64,000 bases of DNA from Shewanella marinintestina. GTDB lineage: Bacteria > Pseudomonadota > Gammaproteobacteria > Enterobacterales > Shewanellaceae. The position numbers were made by a program, and so were the translations under genes. Below, in pieces: positions 9,045 to 18,500 of the stretch (its first letter is position 1; each line of letters starts with the position of its first letter). The notes under the pieces were generated by a model. It saw only the letters and a list, made by a program, of their open reading frames with translations. It ran no database searches and was not told the origin of the DNA. The DNA is taken from positions 124,001 through 188,000 of the forward strand of contig NZ_JAKILC010000002.1 of assembly GCF_023283845.1 (NCBI RefSeq), given 5' to 3'.

Positions 9045-11810
9045 ATGAAACCAAAGATGAACCTATCCGCTATTAGCTTGGCCATTACTATGGCAGCGCT
9101 AACACCAAATACCTTGTTTGCAGCCGAAGCAGCAGGTAAGTCTGAAGCTAAAGAAGAAATGGAAAAAATCGAAGTCACTGGCTCGCGCATTAAGCGTGCT
9201 GACTTTGAAGGCGTTGCACCAGTGACAGTGATTACCGCTGATGACATTGCTAATAGCGGCCTCAACTCTATCTCAGAAGTACTACAATCATCAGTTGCCA
9301 ACACTGGCGGCTCTCTAAACGGTGAAAGCGACGGTTACACTGACAGCGCTAGCTCAGTTAACCTACGTGGTATGGGCGCTAACCGTACCTTAGTCTTGAT
9401 TAATGGTCGCCGCCAAGCTTCCTTCCCTAGTGCTGCAGGCGGTACTTCAAACTTCGTTGACGTATCAGATATTCCAACAGCAGCTGTAGATCGTATTGAA
9501 ATTCTTACTGGCGGCGCATCTGCTATTTACGGTTCAGATGCTGTAGGTGGTGTAGTTAACATTATCTTAAAGCAAAAATTTGAGGGCGCTAAAGTTGCCG
9601 CTAAGTATACCGAGCCAACTCAAGGTGGCGGAGAGCAGCTAGATCTGTCCTACCTACAAGGCTTTAATACCGATAGAAGCCAAACTTTATTAATGCTCGA
9701 ATACAAAAAAGTTGAATCGATTCAAACTTATCAGCGTGACGATCTATACAGCCCAGCTTACTATGAAGATGAAGATGGCGATCTACGCTGGGGCGCTGGC
9801 CCTTATGGCGATGCATCAGCTTCTAGTTGGTCATCAAGAATCACCGATTACAGTAAGGTTTATCACGAAGATAAATACGTTAACCTTAATGAGCAGCAAT
9901 GTAATGAACTATTCGGTGACAAAGGAATTTACACGCCTGTTGGCAAATATGATTGTTATTATGACAAGTATGCTGACCGTGGCCTAAAGTCTGCTTACGA
10001 TCGTGTTAACTTAGTACTTAACTCCACTTATGATTTAAATGATGACTGGCAGATCTACGGCATGATCAATGCTTCATATAAAGAATCGACTAAATATAAA
10101 GATGAAAAAGGCTTTGGCACTAGCATATACCAGGATGAAGCTACTGGCGCCTTAAGTTACGATAAATATGAATTTGAAGATGACAACCGCTTCTACCTAG
10201 CTCGCAGAATGGAAGAGTATCCAGGGCCACGTACTTACGATACTCAAAATACTAAAGCGGCTATCTCATTTGGTGCAGATGGCACCATAGGTGATTATGA
10301 ATTAGATCTATCTTGGTCAAGCAGCTACAACAAGTACGAAAAGCAAAACCATCACATGGTCAGAGCTGACGCACTACTTGATATTGTGACTTTTGATCCA
10401 AACGATGCAGATCCTTCTAAGTGGTATCCGAATCGTCAATTAACGACTGAACAAGCTAATATGCTTATCGCTGATTCAACCAAGAACTCAGATTCAAGCA
10501 TGCACCAATTCCAAGCAGTGTTCACCGGTGATTTAATGGAACTACCTGCTGGCACCGTAGGCTTTGCAACAACAGCAGAATGGGCACGTGAAAGCTATGA
10601 AGATACCCTAGATGAAGTGACATCTAACGGTGGTTTAATTGGTATGGGTGGTACCGGTGGTAAAGGCGATCGTGACCGTGTTGCGGTTGCTGGTGAGATC
10701 CAAGTACCTATTCTAGCCAATATGACCGGCGTTAAATCATTAGATCTTTCTGCAGCGCTACGTTATGACCAATACTTAGATGATTCAGACGTTGGCGGCG
10801 CTACTACACCGCAAGTTGGTATTTCATATCGTCCAATTGAAGAAGTCATGTTACGTGCTAACTGGGGTAAGAGTTTTAGAGCACCAGATATGCACCGCCT
10901 CTATGCAGGTCGTACTATTGGTTTTGGTGGCACAGATTACCCGCATCCAACTATTCCAGATGAAATCTACGAAGATGATTATCGCTCTATAACGCAAGGA
11001 AACTTAAACCTTGAGGAAGAAGAAGGTGAGTTCTGGAATGTCGGATTTGTCGCTAATATTACTGACAATGCCGATATCACCGTTGACTGGTGGAACATTG
11101 AACTTGAAGGCGCTGTAAAAACGATCTCTACCGACGAAATGTTAGATGATCCTTCTTACTACCAAACTGGTAACTACAACAGCTGTGAAGAAATGGATGT
11201 TGTCGGCTACCTAACGGAGTACGATGATGATGGTATTGAGAACATTGCGTGTATGCGTAAAGGTCCTATTAACAGTGCTTATGAAGCCTCTGAAGGTATT
11301 GATACTAGCTTTAATTATCAGTTCCCAGAAACTGCTGTAGGTGATTTTAAGTTTAAAGTTGCTGCCTCATACTTAATCAAGAAAGAGTACCAAGAACGTG
11401 TTGATAGCGAAATTGAAGAGCAAACTGAAACAGATTACTTCCCGAAATGGAAAGGTAATGCCAGCCTAAGCTGGAGCTATGAAGATTTCAGAGCAACCGT
11501 TGCCTATTACTATACGGGCGAAGCTAAGGGTATCGATTTATTCGAATATCAAGACGAAAACGGTGACGATATTGAATCTATGGAAACCGATACGCTAGAT
11601 GCATACCAAGTAGTCAACATTACCTTGTCCTATTATGCACCTTGGGATGGTAAGTTCACCGCTGGCGTAAAAAACCTAACTGATGAAATGCCACCTTTGT
11701 ATGACGTTCGTAATGACAAGCACAATGACTGGCCTTTCTACGAAGATGACAACAGTAGCTATTCAAATACTGGTCGTAGCTTCTTCGTTGGCTATTCACA
11801 GAAGTTTTAA
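9045..11810 (+). CDS. TonB-dependent outer-membrane receptor
   Basis: A 921-residue outer-membrane transporter. It has a signal peptide (to about residue 27, LFAAEA), a TonB-box-like EKIEVTGSRIKR, a plug domain (ADDIANSGLNSISEVLQS, RGMGANRTLVLINGRR, YGSDAVGGVVNIILK), then a 22-strand barrel ending in the family signature of a final strand with terminal Phe (FFVGYSQKF). The long loops are rich in Asp, Glu and Tyr. Four cysteines lie in predicted loops. The substrate is unknown. The downstream peptidase and phosphatase suggest peptides or organic phosphate, and the divergent membrane regulator suggests inducible expression. Confidence 0.92.
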   Translation: MKPKMNLSAISLAITMAALTPNTLFAAEAAGKSEAKEEMEKIEVTGSRIKRADFEGVAPVTVITADDIANSGLNSISEVLQSSVANTGGSLNGESDGYTDSASSVNLRGMGANRTLVLINGRRQASFPSAAGGTSNFVDVSDIPTAAVDRIEILTGGASAIYGSDAVGGVVNIILKQKFEGAKVAAKYTEPTQGGGEQLDLSYLQGFNTDRSQTLLMLEYKKVESIQTYQRDDLYSPAYYEDEDGDLRWGAGPYGDASASSWSSRITDYSKVYHEDKYVNLNEQQCNELFGDKGIYTPVGKYDCYYDKYADRGLKSAYDRVNLVLNSTYDLNDDWQIYGMINASYKESTKYKDEKGFGTSIYQDEATGALSYDKYEFEDDNRFYLARRMEEYPGPRTYDTQNTKAAISFGADGTIGDYELDLSWSSSYNKYEKQNHHMVRADALLDIVTFDPNDADPSKWYPNRQLTTEQANMLIADSTKNSDSSMHQFQAVFTGDLMELPAGTVGFATTAEWARESYEDTLDEVTSNGGLIGMGGTGGKGDRDRVAVAGEIQVPILANMTGVKSLDLSAALRYDQYLDDSDVGGATTPQVGISYRPIEEVMLRANWGKSFRAPDMHRLYAGRTIGFGGTDYPHPTIPDEIYEDDYRSITQGNLNLEEEEGEFWNVGFVANITDNADITVDWWNIELEGAVKTISTDEMLDDPSYYQTGNYNSCEEMDVVGYLTEYDDDGIENIACMRKGPINSAYEASEGIDTSFNYQFPETAVGDFKFKVAASYLIKKEYQERVDSEIEEQTETDYFPKWKGNASLSWSYEDFRATVAYYYTGEAKGIDLFEYQDENGDDIESMETDTLDAYQVVNITLSYYAPWDGKFTAGVKNLTDEMPPLYDVRNDKHNDWPFYEDDNSSYSNTGRSFFVGYSQKF

Positions 11811-11843
11811 ACTCGTATAAATCTCCCTTAATAACGAGCTCTG

Positions 11844-11871
11844 AAGCGCCCATCTAATGGGCGCTTATTTT
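11844..11871 (+). terminator. Rho-independent terminator after the TonB receptor
   Basis: AAGCGCCCAT (11844-11853), a three-base loop, ATGGGCGCTT (11857-11866), then ATTTT. The perfect 10-bp GC-rich stem with a short T-rich tail would limit read-through into the S9 peptidase gene, giving the receptor higher expression than downstream genes. Confidence 0.8.
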
Positions 11872-11903
11872 CCAAGTAATCACTTCTATATCAGGAGATA
11901 AGA

Positions 11904-14420
11904 ATGTCTCGAAATTCGCTCTTAATGTATGCCCTGATAACTTTTTGTAGTCAGCTAATATTTAGCTCAAACGCAATTGGTAGCAGCTATCAAATTCCAA
12001 GTCCAGCAGTACAAGACGTTGTACAACAGAGTAAAAATGTAAGTACTCGCTTATCTCATAATAAACAGTGGCTAGCCGTATTAACTCCACGAAAACACTT
12101 ATCTATTGCAACCTTGGCGCAAAGCGAACGCAAACTCGCAGGCCTACGAGTCTCTCCCGAGCGATTAACGCCAAGTCGTATTAAATACACTTATCAAAAA
12201 CTTGAGTTAATAAGTTTAACTAACGACAACTCAAAAGCCATCAGCATCGACTTACCAGAGGGCATGCTAGCAGCCAAAATCAGTTTTTCTCCCAATAGCC
12301 AATTTTTAAGCTATTTTGGACTAAGTGAAGGTAGCGCCAATCTTTACCTTTACGATATCAGCAAAAAACAAAGTTATAAGCTCAACCCTAAAGCACTTAA
12401 CGCAACATTAGGCCTTAAATATATTTGGCAAAACGACAGTCAAGGCGTTTACACCAACTTGGCTATAGCAGCAGACTTAGGGCAATCTCTTAAAATCAAC
12501 ATCGGGCCCAATATCAGTGAAGCTTATGGTCAAAAAGCACCACGTCGCACCTATCAAGACCTATTAAAAAATCCACAAGACGAAGCTGAGTTCTCCGCCC
12601 TAACCACCAGCCAATTAAGTTTTATCGCCTTAGATGGTGGCATTACTCCAATTGGTAAACCTGCTATCAACATTAGCTATAGCCTGTCACCGGATGACCA
12701 ATACTTGTTAGTAAAGCGTATTTCTGCGCCATTTTCATACATGGTCAAGTACTACGACTTTGCCCAACAAGTGGAGCTTTTTAGTCAATCAGGTCGCAAA
12801 ATAAAAACCTTAGCCGACCTTGAAAGTAGTGAATATCGAGCACCAGGCAGCGATTCAGTAAGAAAAGGGCCACGCATGATCCATTGGCGCAGCGACAAAC
12901 CTAATACACTGGCATTTGTAAAAGCGCTAGACAACGGCGATAGCCGTATTAAAGCCGAATTCCGCGATGAATTACTCACGCTATCAGCACCATTCAGTCA
13001 ATCAGCAACCCCACTAACCCAAACTCCATGGCGCATAAAAAGCGTGCAATGGGGCGAACAAAGCACAGCGTTAATAACTGAGCGTCATTCCGGGAAAAAA
13101 CAGATGCGAGTGAGTTTGCTCGACGCCTCAGCAACCAGCTCCAAAACATTATCGACTTGGTATCAAAAAGCGATACGCGATACCTATAAAGATCCAGGAA
13201 AAGTGCACCGCACTGCTGCAACACTTAATGGAAAAGCACTTGGTAATGTTTTTCAAATACATAACAACAGCCTATTACACTATGGTTTAGGTGCGTCTGC
13301 AGATGGTTATCGCCCATTTGTAAAGTCGCAGCCACTAGAAGCAGGCTTAACCGAAATAAGTAGCACTAGCAGTAACATTTTATGGCAATCATCGACCACA
13401 CAGCTTGAAAATGTAAAGTACATCACTAACCTTGAGCCACTCACGCTGATTATTAGCCGGCAGTCGGCAGATACCCCTGCTCATTTAGTGAAAATTGATG
13501 TTGGTACAGGTAAAGAACGAGTGCTCTATCAAAACCAACATTCACTAAAAGCCTACCAAGGCATGACAAGACAATTAGTCAACTACACTCGAGATGATGG
13601 TTTACCTCTATCTGGCGTTCTTTACTTACCAGCAGGTTACTCAAAAGAAGACGGCCCTTTACCTGTGCTCATGTGGGCTTACCCAAGAGAATACAAAAAT
13701 GCGGAAGTTGCTAGTCAGGTTAATTATTCAACCAATCAATATAGTCAAATAAGTAGTAAGGGACCGGTTCCTTTTGTTGCCAATGGTTTTGCCGTTTTCG
13801 ATAAAGTCGCCATGCCCATTGTCGGTGAAGGTAATGAAAAACCCAATGATAGCTTTAGGCATCAGTTGGTCGCTAATGCAAGCGCGGCCATAGATACACT
13901 CGTCGATATGGGCGTTGCAGATAGAGAGCGCGTCGCCATTGGCGGTCACTCTTATGGTGCCTTTATGGTAGCAAACCTACTGGCGCACTCTGATCTATTT
14001 GCAGCAGGTATTGCTCGCAGCGGTGCATATAATCGTACTTTAACTCCCTTTGGTTTCCAGCACGAAAAACGTAACTTTTGGGAAGCACCGAGTCTTTATC
14101 AACAAATATCACCTTTTACCCATGCCGACAAAATAGATGAACCATTACTATTAATGCATGGCGAAATGGATGCAAACTCTGGCACTTACCCGATGCAGTC
14201 TGCAAGACTATTTAAGGCGATACGTGGCTTAGGTGGTCAAGCACGTTTAGTGACTTTCCCTTACGAGAGCCATAGCTATAAAGCCAAAGAGTCGATTATG
14301 CACATGTTATGGGAACAAGAAGCTTGGCTAGAGCAATACCTTAAAAAACCAGTAGTAGCGCGTGGAAGTGATGCATTTTCACCTAATCAACCTAATAACC
14401 AACAGGTAACGTTCCACTAG
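11904..14420 (+). CDS. Secreted S9 family (prolyl-oligopeptidase-like) peptidase
   Basis: An 838-residue protein with a signal peptide (about residues 1-25), a long beta-propeller-like N-terminal half and a C-terminal alpha/beta-hydrolase domain. The catalytic triad is readable: Ser683 in GGHSYGAFM, Asp756 in HGEMDANSG, His790 in YESHSYKAKES. The overall arrangement and the MWAYPREYK segment resemble the glutamyl-endopeptidase-like branch of S9 rather than classic prolyl oligopeptidase. It should cut short peptides in the periplasm. It sits between a TonB receptor and an alkaline phosphatase, fitting a role in degrading imported peptides. RBS AGGAG lies about 9 bases before the ATG. Confidence 0.88.
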   Translation: MSRNSLLMYALITFCSQLIFSSNAIGSSYQIPSPAVQDVVQQSKNVSTRLSHNKQWLAVLTPRKHLSIATLAQSERKLAGLRVSPERLTPSRIKYTYQKLELISLTNDNSKAISIDLPEGMLAAKISFSPNSQFLSYFGLSEGSANLYLYDISKKQSYKLNPKALNATLGLKYIWQNDSQGVYTNLAIAADLGQSLKINIGPNISEAYGQKAPRRTYQDLLKNPQDEAEFSALTTSQLSFIALDGGITPIGKPAINISYSLSPDDQYLLVKRISAPFSYMVKYYDFAQQVELFSQSGRKIKTLADLESSEYRAPGSDSVRKGPRMIHWRSDKPNTLAFVKALDNGDSRIKAEFRDELLTLSAPFSQSATPLTQTPWRIKSVQWGEQSTALITERHSGKKQMRVSLLDASATSSKTLSTWYQKAIRDTYKDPGKVHRTAATLNGKALGNVFQIHNNSLLHYGLGASADGYRPFVKSQPLEAGLTEISSTSSNILWQSSTTQLENVKYITNLEPLTLIISRQSADTPAHLVKIDVGTGKERVLYQNQHSLKAYQGMTRQLVNYTRDDGLPLSGVLYLPAGYSKEDGPLPVLMWAYPREYKNAEVASQVNYSTNQYSQISSKGPVPFVANGFAVFDKVAMPIVGEGNEKPNDSFRHQLVANASAAIDTLVDMGVADRERVAIGGHSYGAFMVANLLAHSDLFAAGIARSGAYNRTLTPFGFQHEKRNFWEAPSLYQQISPFTHADKIDEPLLLMHGEMDANSGTYPMQSARLFKAIRGLGGQARLVTFPYESHSYKAKESIMHMLWEQEAWLEQYLKKPVVARGSDAFSPNQPNNQQVTFH

Positions 14421-14448
14421 TCCACCACTAATTGCCTGCTCATCTAAA

Positions 14449-14491
14449 CAGCGGCTAAAGCGTAAGTTAATAAAACACGCTTTAGCCGCTG
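14449..14491. repeat. Perfect 15-bp inverted repeat between peptidase and phosphatase genes
   Basis: Arms at 14449-14463 (CAGCGGCTAAAGCGT) and 14477-14491 pair perfectly around a 13-base AT-rich loop. No T-run follows; the phosphatase Shine-Dalgarno (AAAAGGA) starts a few bases later. It may be an mRNA-stabilising or processing hairpin within a shared transcript. Confidence 0.7.
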
Positions 14492-14513
14492 AATATAAAA
14501 GGATTGCCCTAGT

Positions 14514-15926
14514 ATGATTAGCTTAAACTCTGCGCTTCGTGCATCAGTTATTATATCCAGCCTAATTTACGCCAACTTATACAGCCCCGTCACTACAGCA
14601 CAAACAGATGCTTCCTTTGCTCCTGTAATTGCAGCAGAATACTTACCTAAAAATATTATCTATCTAATTGGTGATGGCATGGGCCCCGCCTATACCACTG
14701 CTTATCGGTATTACAGTGACGACCCTAACACTAAAAGAGTCGACAAGACTATTTTCGATCAATTGCTCGTAGGCATGTCTAGCACGTACCCTGACGATGA
14801 CACATATGTCACCGACTCTGCGGCCTCAGCAACGGCACTGGCCACCAGCTATAAAACTTATAATGGTGCGATATCTGTTGACCATCAAGGCGGTCCGTTC
14901 CCTACTCTGTTAGAAATGGCTAAAGCGCAAGGAAAAGTCACTGCAGTGGTGGTAACTTCACAAATTAACCACGCCACTCCAGCGAGCTTTTTAGCCCATA
15001 ACGAAAGTCGTAGAAATTATAACCAAATAGCCGATAGTTACTTAAGTAACCTCATTCAAAAACGGCCCATCGCAGATCTCATGTTGGGAGGCGGAACTCA
15101 GTACTTTGTTCGTGATGATAGAGACTTGACCGCTGAATTCGAGGAATATGGTTATCAATATGTCGATAAGTTAAGCGATCTTGATAGCCTGGAAAGACTA
15201 CCTGCATTAGGGTTGTTTGCAGCGAAAGGCTTACCAGCAGCACTTGAGAGTAAAGATCCACATCGCCTAGCATCAATGACTCGCAAGTCATTAGCATTAC
15301 TGTCAAATCAAGACTCACCATTTGTCATGATGATAGAGGCAAGCCAAATTGATTGGTGTGGCCACAGCAACGATATCGCATGCGCCATGAATGAAATGGA
15401 TGATTTTGCTAAAACATTATCTTTAGCTAAGCGCTATGTCGACAACCACCCAGACACCCTACTCGTTGCAACTGCGGATCACTCAACAGGAGGACTCACT
15501 TTAGGTAGAGATGGCACCTATCAGTGGCGAGGCCAACTGCTGCACCAAGTACATAGTCTGCCAAGAACCATAGCCAAGCTAATCGTTGAGAGCCCTGAAG
15601 TTCTCAATGACTTTGCTTCGTTCGGTGCATTTTTACACCCGCATATCGGTATTACGATCAAAGAGAACACCCTAGATGGGCTCAGACGCAAACTCAACTC
15701 TCGTTTATCAACCCATAAGCCTCAGCAAGAGATTAGCGACGATCTTAAGCAAGTAATTGATAAGTTGACCTATACTGGATGGACAACTGGCGGTCATGAC
15801 GCGATAGATGTGCCAGTTTACGCTTATGGAAAGGGTGCGTTGTATTTTAGAGGTCATCAAGATAACACCGAGATAGCAGCCACTCTTATTCAAATGGTAA
15901 AAAGTGAACGCTACAAATCTAAATAA
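14514..15926 (+). CDS. Alkaline phosphatase (PhoA superfamily)
   Basis: A 470-residue secreted metallophosphatase. After a signal peptide (cleavage near TTAQ-T, residue 30) it shows the metal-binding D54 in LIGDGMGP, the nucleophile Ser102 in VTDSAASAT, the magnesium/zinc ligands in MIEASQIDW and ATADHSTGG, and the C-terminal GGHDAIDVPVYAYG histidine. It hydrolyses phosphomonoesters in the periplasm. It follows the S9 peptidase after 93 bases containing a strong hairpin. No Pho box was identified. Which substrate it serves in this locus, phosphopeptides or nucleotides, is inference only. Confidence 0.93.
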   Translation: MISLNSALRASVIISSLIYANLYSPVTTAQTDASFAPVIAAEYLPKNIIYLIGDGMGPAYTTAYRYYSDDPNTKRVDKTIFDQLLVGMSSTYPDDDTYVTDSAASATALATSYKTYNGAISVDHQGGPFPTLLEMAKAQGKVTAVVVTSQINHATPASFLAHNESRRNYNQIADSYLSNLIQKRPIADLMLGGGTQYFVRDDRDLTAEFEEYGYQYVDKLSDLDSLERLPALGLFAAKGLPAALESKDPHRLASMTRKSLALLSNQDSPFVMMIEASQIDWCGHSNDIACAMNEMDDFAKTLSLAKRYVDNHPDTLLVATADHSTGGLTLGRDGTYQWRGQLLHQVHSLPRTIAKLIVESPEVLNDFASFGAFLHPHIGITIKENTLDGLRRKLNSRLSTHKPQQEISDDLKQVIDKLTYTGWTTGGHDAIDVPVYAYGKGALYFRGHQDNTEIAATLIQMVKSERYKSK

Positions 15927-16144
15927 TATTAAAACTAAGTTATATGCAGACTAAGCAGTACAAAATTAACCCACTGTAGAAGTTTACGCTAACGAAGAGA
16001 TTGAGTAAGCACTTACACAATAAATTCATGCTGTTTTTATTTACTTTTTTATTTAGAACAACTTAAAGTAACAATGTCTTATTTTAATAATCGGCAAATT
16101 GTTAACGACAAACTGCCATGATTTAGAACACAAGGAACTGTTAT

Positions 16145-16840
16145 ATGAATATGACTCAAAAAATGACTGCCGAGTTTATCGGTACACTTTGGCTTGTCTT
16201 AGGTGGTTGTGGTAGTGCCGTCTTAGCTGCAGCGTTTCCAGAGGTCGGCATAGGTCTACTCGGGGTCGCATTGGCGTTTGGTTTGACAGTACTTACCATG
16301 GCGTTTGCCATTGGTCATATTTCTGGATGCCACTTAAACCCTGCCGTATCAATCGGTCTTTGGGCGGGGGGACGTTTCCCCGCATCAGAGCTATTACCCT
16401 ACATTGTTGCTCAAGTAGCTGGCGCTATTGTGGGCGCTGGTGCGCTATATCTTATCGCCACGGGTCAAGATGGCTTTGCTCTATCTGCAGGCTTTGCGTC
16501 AAATGGTTATGGTGAGCACTCTCCTGGTGGCTACAGCCTAACAGCTGCACTTATTTGTGAAATAGTAATGACAATGTTTTTCTTAATTATCATTCTTGGC
16601 GCTACGGACTCACGAGCACCCAAAGGTTTTGCGCCAATCGCCATTGGTTTTGGTCTCACCCTTGTTCATTTAATTAGTATTCCGGTAACCAATACATCGG
16701 TCAATCCAGCCCGTAGTACTGGGCAAGCATTGTTTGTCGGTGATTGGGCTATTTCACAATTGTGGTTGTTTTGGTTAGCCCCCATTGTCGGAGCAATAAT
16801 CGCTGGCGTTATTTATAAAGTATTTGATGCTAAAGAATAG
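16145..16840 (+). CDS. aqpZ: Aquaporin Z
   Basis: A 231-residue inner-membrane water channel with six helices in two inverted halves. Both pore NPA motifs are present, HLNPAVSIG and SVNPARSTG, together with the N-terminal [20 protein letters not shown] typical of AqpZ. The ar/R arginine follows the second NPA. The RBS (AAGGA) is good. It has its own strong downstream hairpin and is probably monocistronic. Confidence 0.96.
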   Translation: MNMTQKMTAEFIGTLWLVLGGCGSAVLAAAFPEVGIGLLGVALAFGLTVLTMAFAIGHISGCHLNPAVSIGLWAGGRFPASELLPYIVAQVAGAIVGAGALYLIATGQDGFALSAGFASNGYGEHSPGGYSLTAALICEIVMTMFFLIIILGATDSRAPKGFAPIAIGFGLTLVHLISIPVTNTSVNPARSTGQALFVGDWAISQLWLFWLAPIVGAIIAGVIYKVFDAKE

Positions 16841-16849
16841 CTTGTAATG

Positions 16850-16885
16850 AACATAAACAGAGCTAAATTAAGCTCTGTTTATGTT
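16850..16885. terminator. Perfect 15-bp hairpin after aqpZ
   Basis: Arms 16850-16864 and 16871-16885 pair perfectly around AAATTA. The right arm is T-rich but there is no separate T-run, so it is a likely terminator or 3'-protecting hairpin of the aqpZ transcript. Confidence 0.65.
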
Positions 16886-17085
16886 CAATTATGTCTAATA
16901 GCAAACAGTATAAAAATGTAAACTATCTCTTCCTAGTTCAACAACGCTCTTGTCGCAAAAGCACAAAACGGCTGCAGAATTAGCAAATCTTTATAGTGGT
17001 TGGTATAGATGTTATTATCCGCCTCAATCGGCGCGCTTTCATTAGTTTCAAGGCTCGCCTCATTTAATATTAAGAGATGTAAACC

Positions 17086-17466
17086 ATGAGCAACAAAAGC
17101 AAAAGCCTTAAACAAATTACTGAAATGACTCCAGAAGCTCGCTACGACTATCTAGTTGAGCAAGTGAAAGAACACAAAACACTATGGTCATTACAGGATT
17201 TAGACGGTTGTGTAATGCTGACCACCGAAGAGGAAGATTGTATTCCTATGTGGCCAACAGAAGAAGCCGCTGCCTCATGGGCTGTTGACGAGTGGGCTGA
17301 TTGCCAAGCACTAGCGATCCCTGTTGATGAGTGGTTAGAGCGTTGGGTTCCAGGTATGCAAGATGACGACCTATTTGTAGCCGTATTCCCAGTACAAGAA
17401 GATTTAGGTGTGGTAATTCCACCTTATGAGCTTGAAGAACGTTTAGTGCCTAAGAAGCGTCACTAA
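17086..17466 (+). CDS. DUF2750 family protein
   Basis: A 126-residue acidic cytoplasmic protein with no signal peptide or membrane segment. The order MTPEARYDYLVEQV, LWSLQDLDGCVML, IPMWPTEEAAASWA, WLERWVPGMQDDD and FPVQEDLGVVIPPYELEE matches the DUF2750 family common in Shewanella and other gammaproteobacteria. Its function is unknown. ATG 17086 is preceded by TAAGAG at suitable spacing. It is flanked by the aqpZ hairpin and 86 bases before the next gene. Confidence 0.88.
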   Translation: MSNKSKSLKQITEMTPEARYDYLVEQVKEHKTLWSLQDLDGCVMLTTEEEDCIPMWPTEEAAASWAVDEWADCQALAIPVDEWLERWVPGMQDDDLFVAVFPVQEDLGVVIPPYELEERLVPKKRH

Positions 17467-17552
17467 TCATTAAGAGCCTTTGATGGTAAGCTGCACTAGC
17501 TTGCCATCTTGGTCTTTTTATCTGCTAATAAAACGACAAAGAGAATCAAAAA

Positions 17553-18053
17553 GTGGATAGTGAAAAGCCAGTAATCCCCGCAAAGTCAGAACCTAGCAAA
17601 ACCTCACACGCTCCTAACGCCACTCATCACACAACAACCACCCAAGCTGAAAAAATCAACATGCCTAAGCGGCTAATTGCCTTGCTTATATTTTTAGTGG
17701 CGATCTCTATCAGTGGCTTAATGGCTAAGCAAGGCGTACTTTTTTGTATTCTGACCCTATTTATGGTGCTTGCCATAATTGGTAAACAAAAAGCTGGATT
17801 GCTTATGCTTAGGGTTTATACCTCACTGCAGTTAGCAATTGCGAGTGCGCTGCCTATTGTTCTGCAAGATCCTGACAATATGGTACCTGCAGAACCATCT
17901 AGCTATGGCATTGGCAGTTTTAGCATGCAGTTGCCTGATTGGTTCGTGTTTGCTGTACTTATCATCTTGTCATTTGTACAGGTTTGGATTGCGTTTACGC
18001 CTAAAGTCAGCCGCTACTTCAGCAGAGCACTAAACCTTAATATCATGCGCTAA
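17553..18053 (+). CDS. Hypothetical inner-membrane protein
   Basis: I do not recognise the family. The 166-residue product begins at a GTG (AAAGAGAATC upstream). It has a hydrophilic Thr/His/Pro-rich N-terminal tail of about 38 residues, four hydrophobic segments (about 40-58, 62-78, 86-102, 128-148) and a basic C-terminus. The tail is probably cytoplasmic. A shorter form from the ATG at residue 37 (MPKRLIALLIF) would remove the tail. It is followed by a bidirectional terminator. Confidence 0.62.
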   Translation: MDSEKPVIPAKSEPSKTSHAPNATHHTTTTQAEKINMPKRLIALLIFLVAISISGLMAKQGVLFCILTLFMVLAIIGKQKAGLLMLRVYTSLQLAIASALPIVLQDPDNMVPAEPSSYGIGSFSMQLPDWFVFAVLIILSFVQVWIAFTPKVSRYFSRALNLNIMR

Positions 18054-18093
18054 TCTGATCCGCTAGTTAAGCTAATAGCCAAGCTACAGACAC

Positions 18094-18121
18094 AAAAAAG
18101 CCGTCATAAGACGGCTTTTTT
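18094..18121. terminator. Bidirectional rho-independent terminator
   Basis: AAAAAAGCCGTC (18094-18105), loop ATAA, GACGGCTTTTTT (18110-18121). The perfect stem with A-tract and T-tract serves both the plus-strand membrane gene and minus-strand erpA. Confidence 0.92.
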
Positions 18122-18149
18122 AGTATTCAGAGTTATCAATCGATATGGA

Positions 18150-18500
18150 TTACACTGAAAAGCTTGCACCACAACCACAAGTTGTTGTTGCGTTAGGATT
18201 CTTAACGAAGAAGCGTGAACCTTCGAGTCCAGATGTATAATCCACTTCGCCGCCAACAAGGTACTGTAAGCTCATTGGATCTACGACCAACTGAACACCT
18301 TGCTTCTCAACAGTGAAGTCGCCTTCATTTACTTTCTCATCGAACGTAAAGCCGTACTGGAAACCTGAGCAACCACCACCCGTCACGTATACACGTAACT
18401 TTAGCGCGTCATTTTCTTCCTCGTCGAGCAAGGTTTTTACTTTTGAAGCCGCCGCATCAGTAAAACGGATTGGCAAAGCATCGTCAGCTTGTTCAGTCAT
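18150..18500 (-). CDS. erpA: Iron-sulfur cluster insertion protein ErpA
   Basis: A-type Fe-S carrier that delivers clusters to targets such as IspG/IspH. The 116-residue protein has the three conserved cysteines, C44 in GGGCSGF and C108/C110 in TTCGCGASF, plus the [15 protein letters not shown] region. Its start overlaps the end of the DUF6776 gene by eight bases, so it is translated from the same message. In pseudomonads erpA lies close to tyrS-M23-anmK; here about 11.6 kb of other genes intervene. Confidence 0.96.
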   Translation of the reverse strand: MTEQADDALPIRFTDAAASKVKTLLDEEENDALKLRVYVTGGGCSGFQYGFTFDEKVNEGDFTVEKQGVQLVVDPMSLQYLVGGEVDYTSGLEGSRFFVKNPNATTTCGCGASFSV

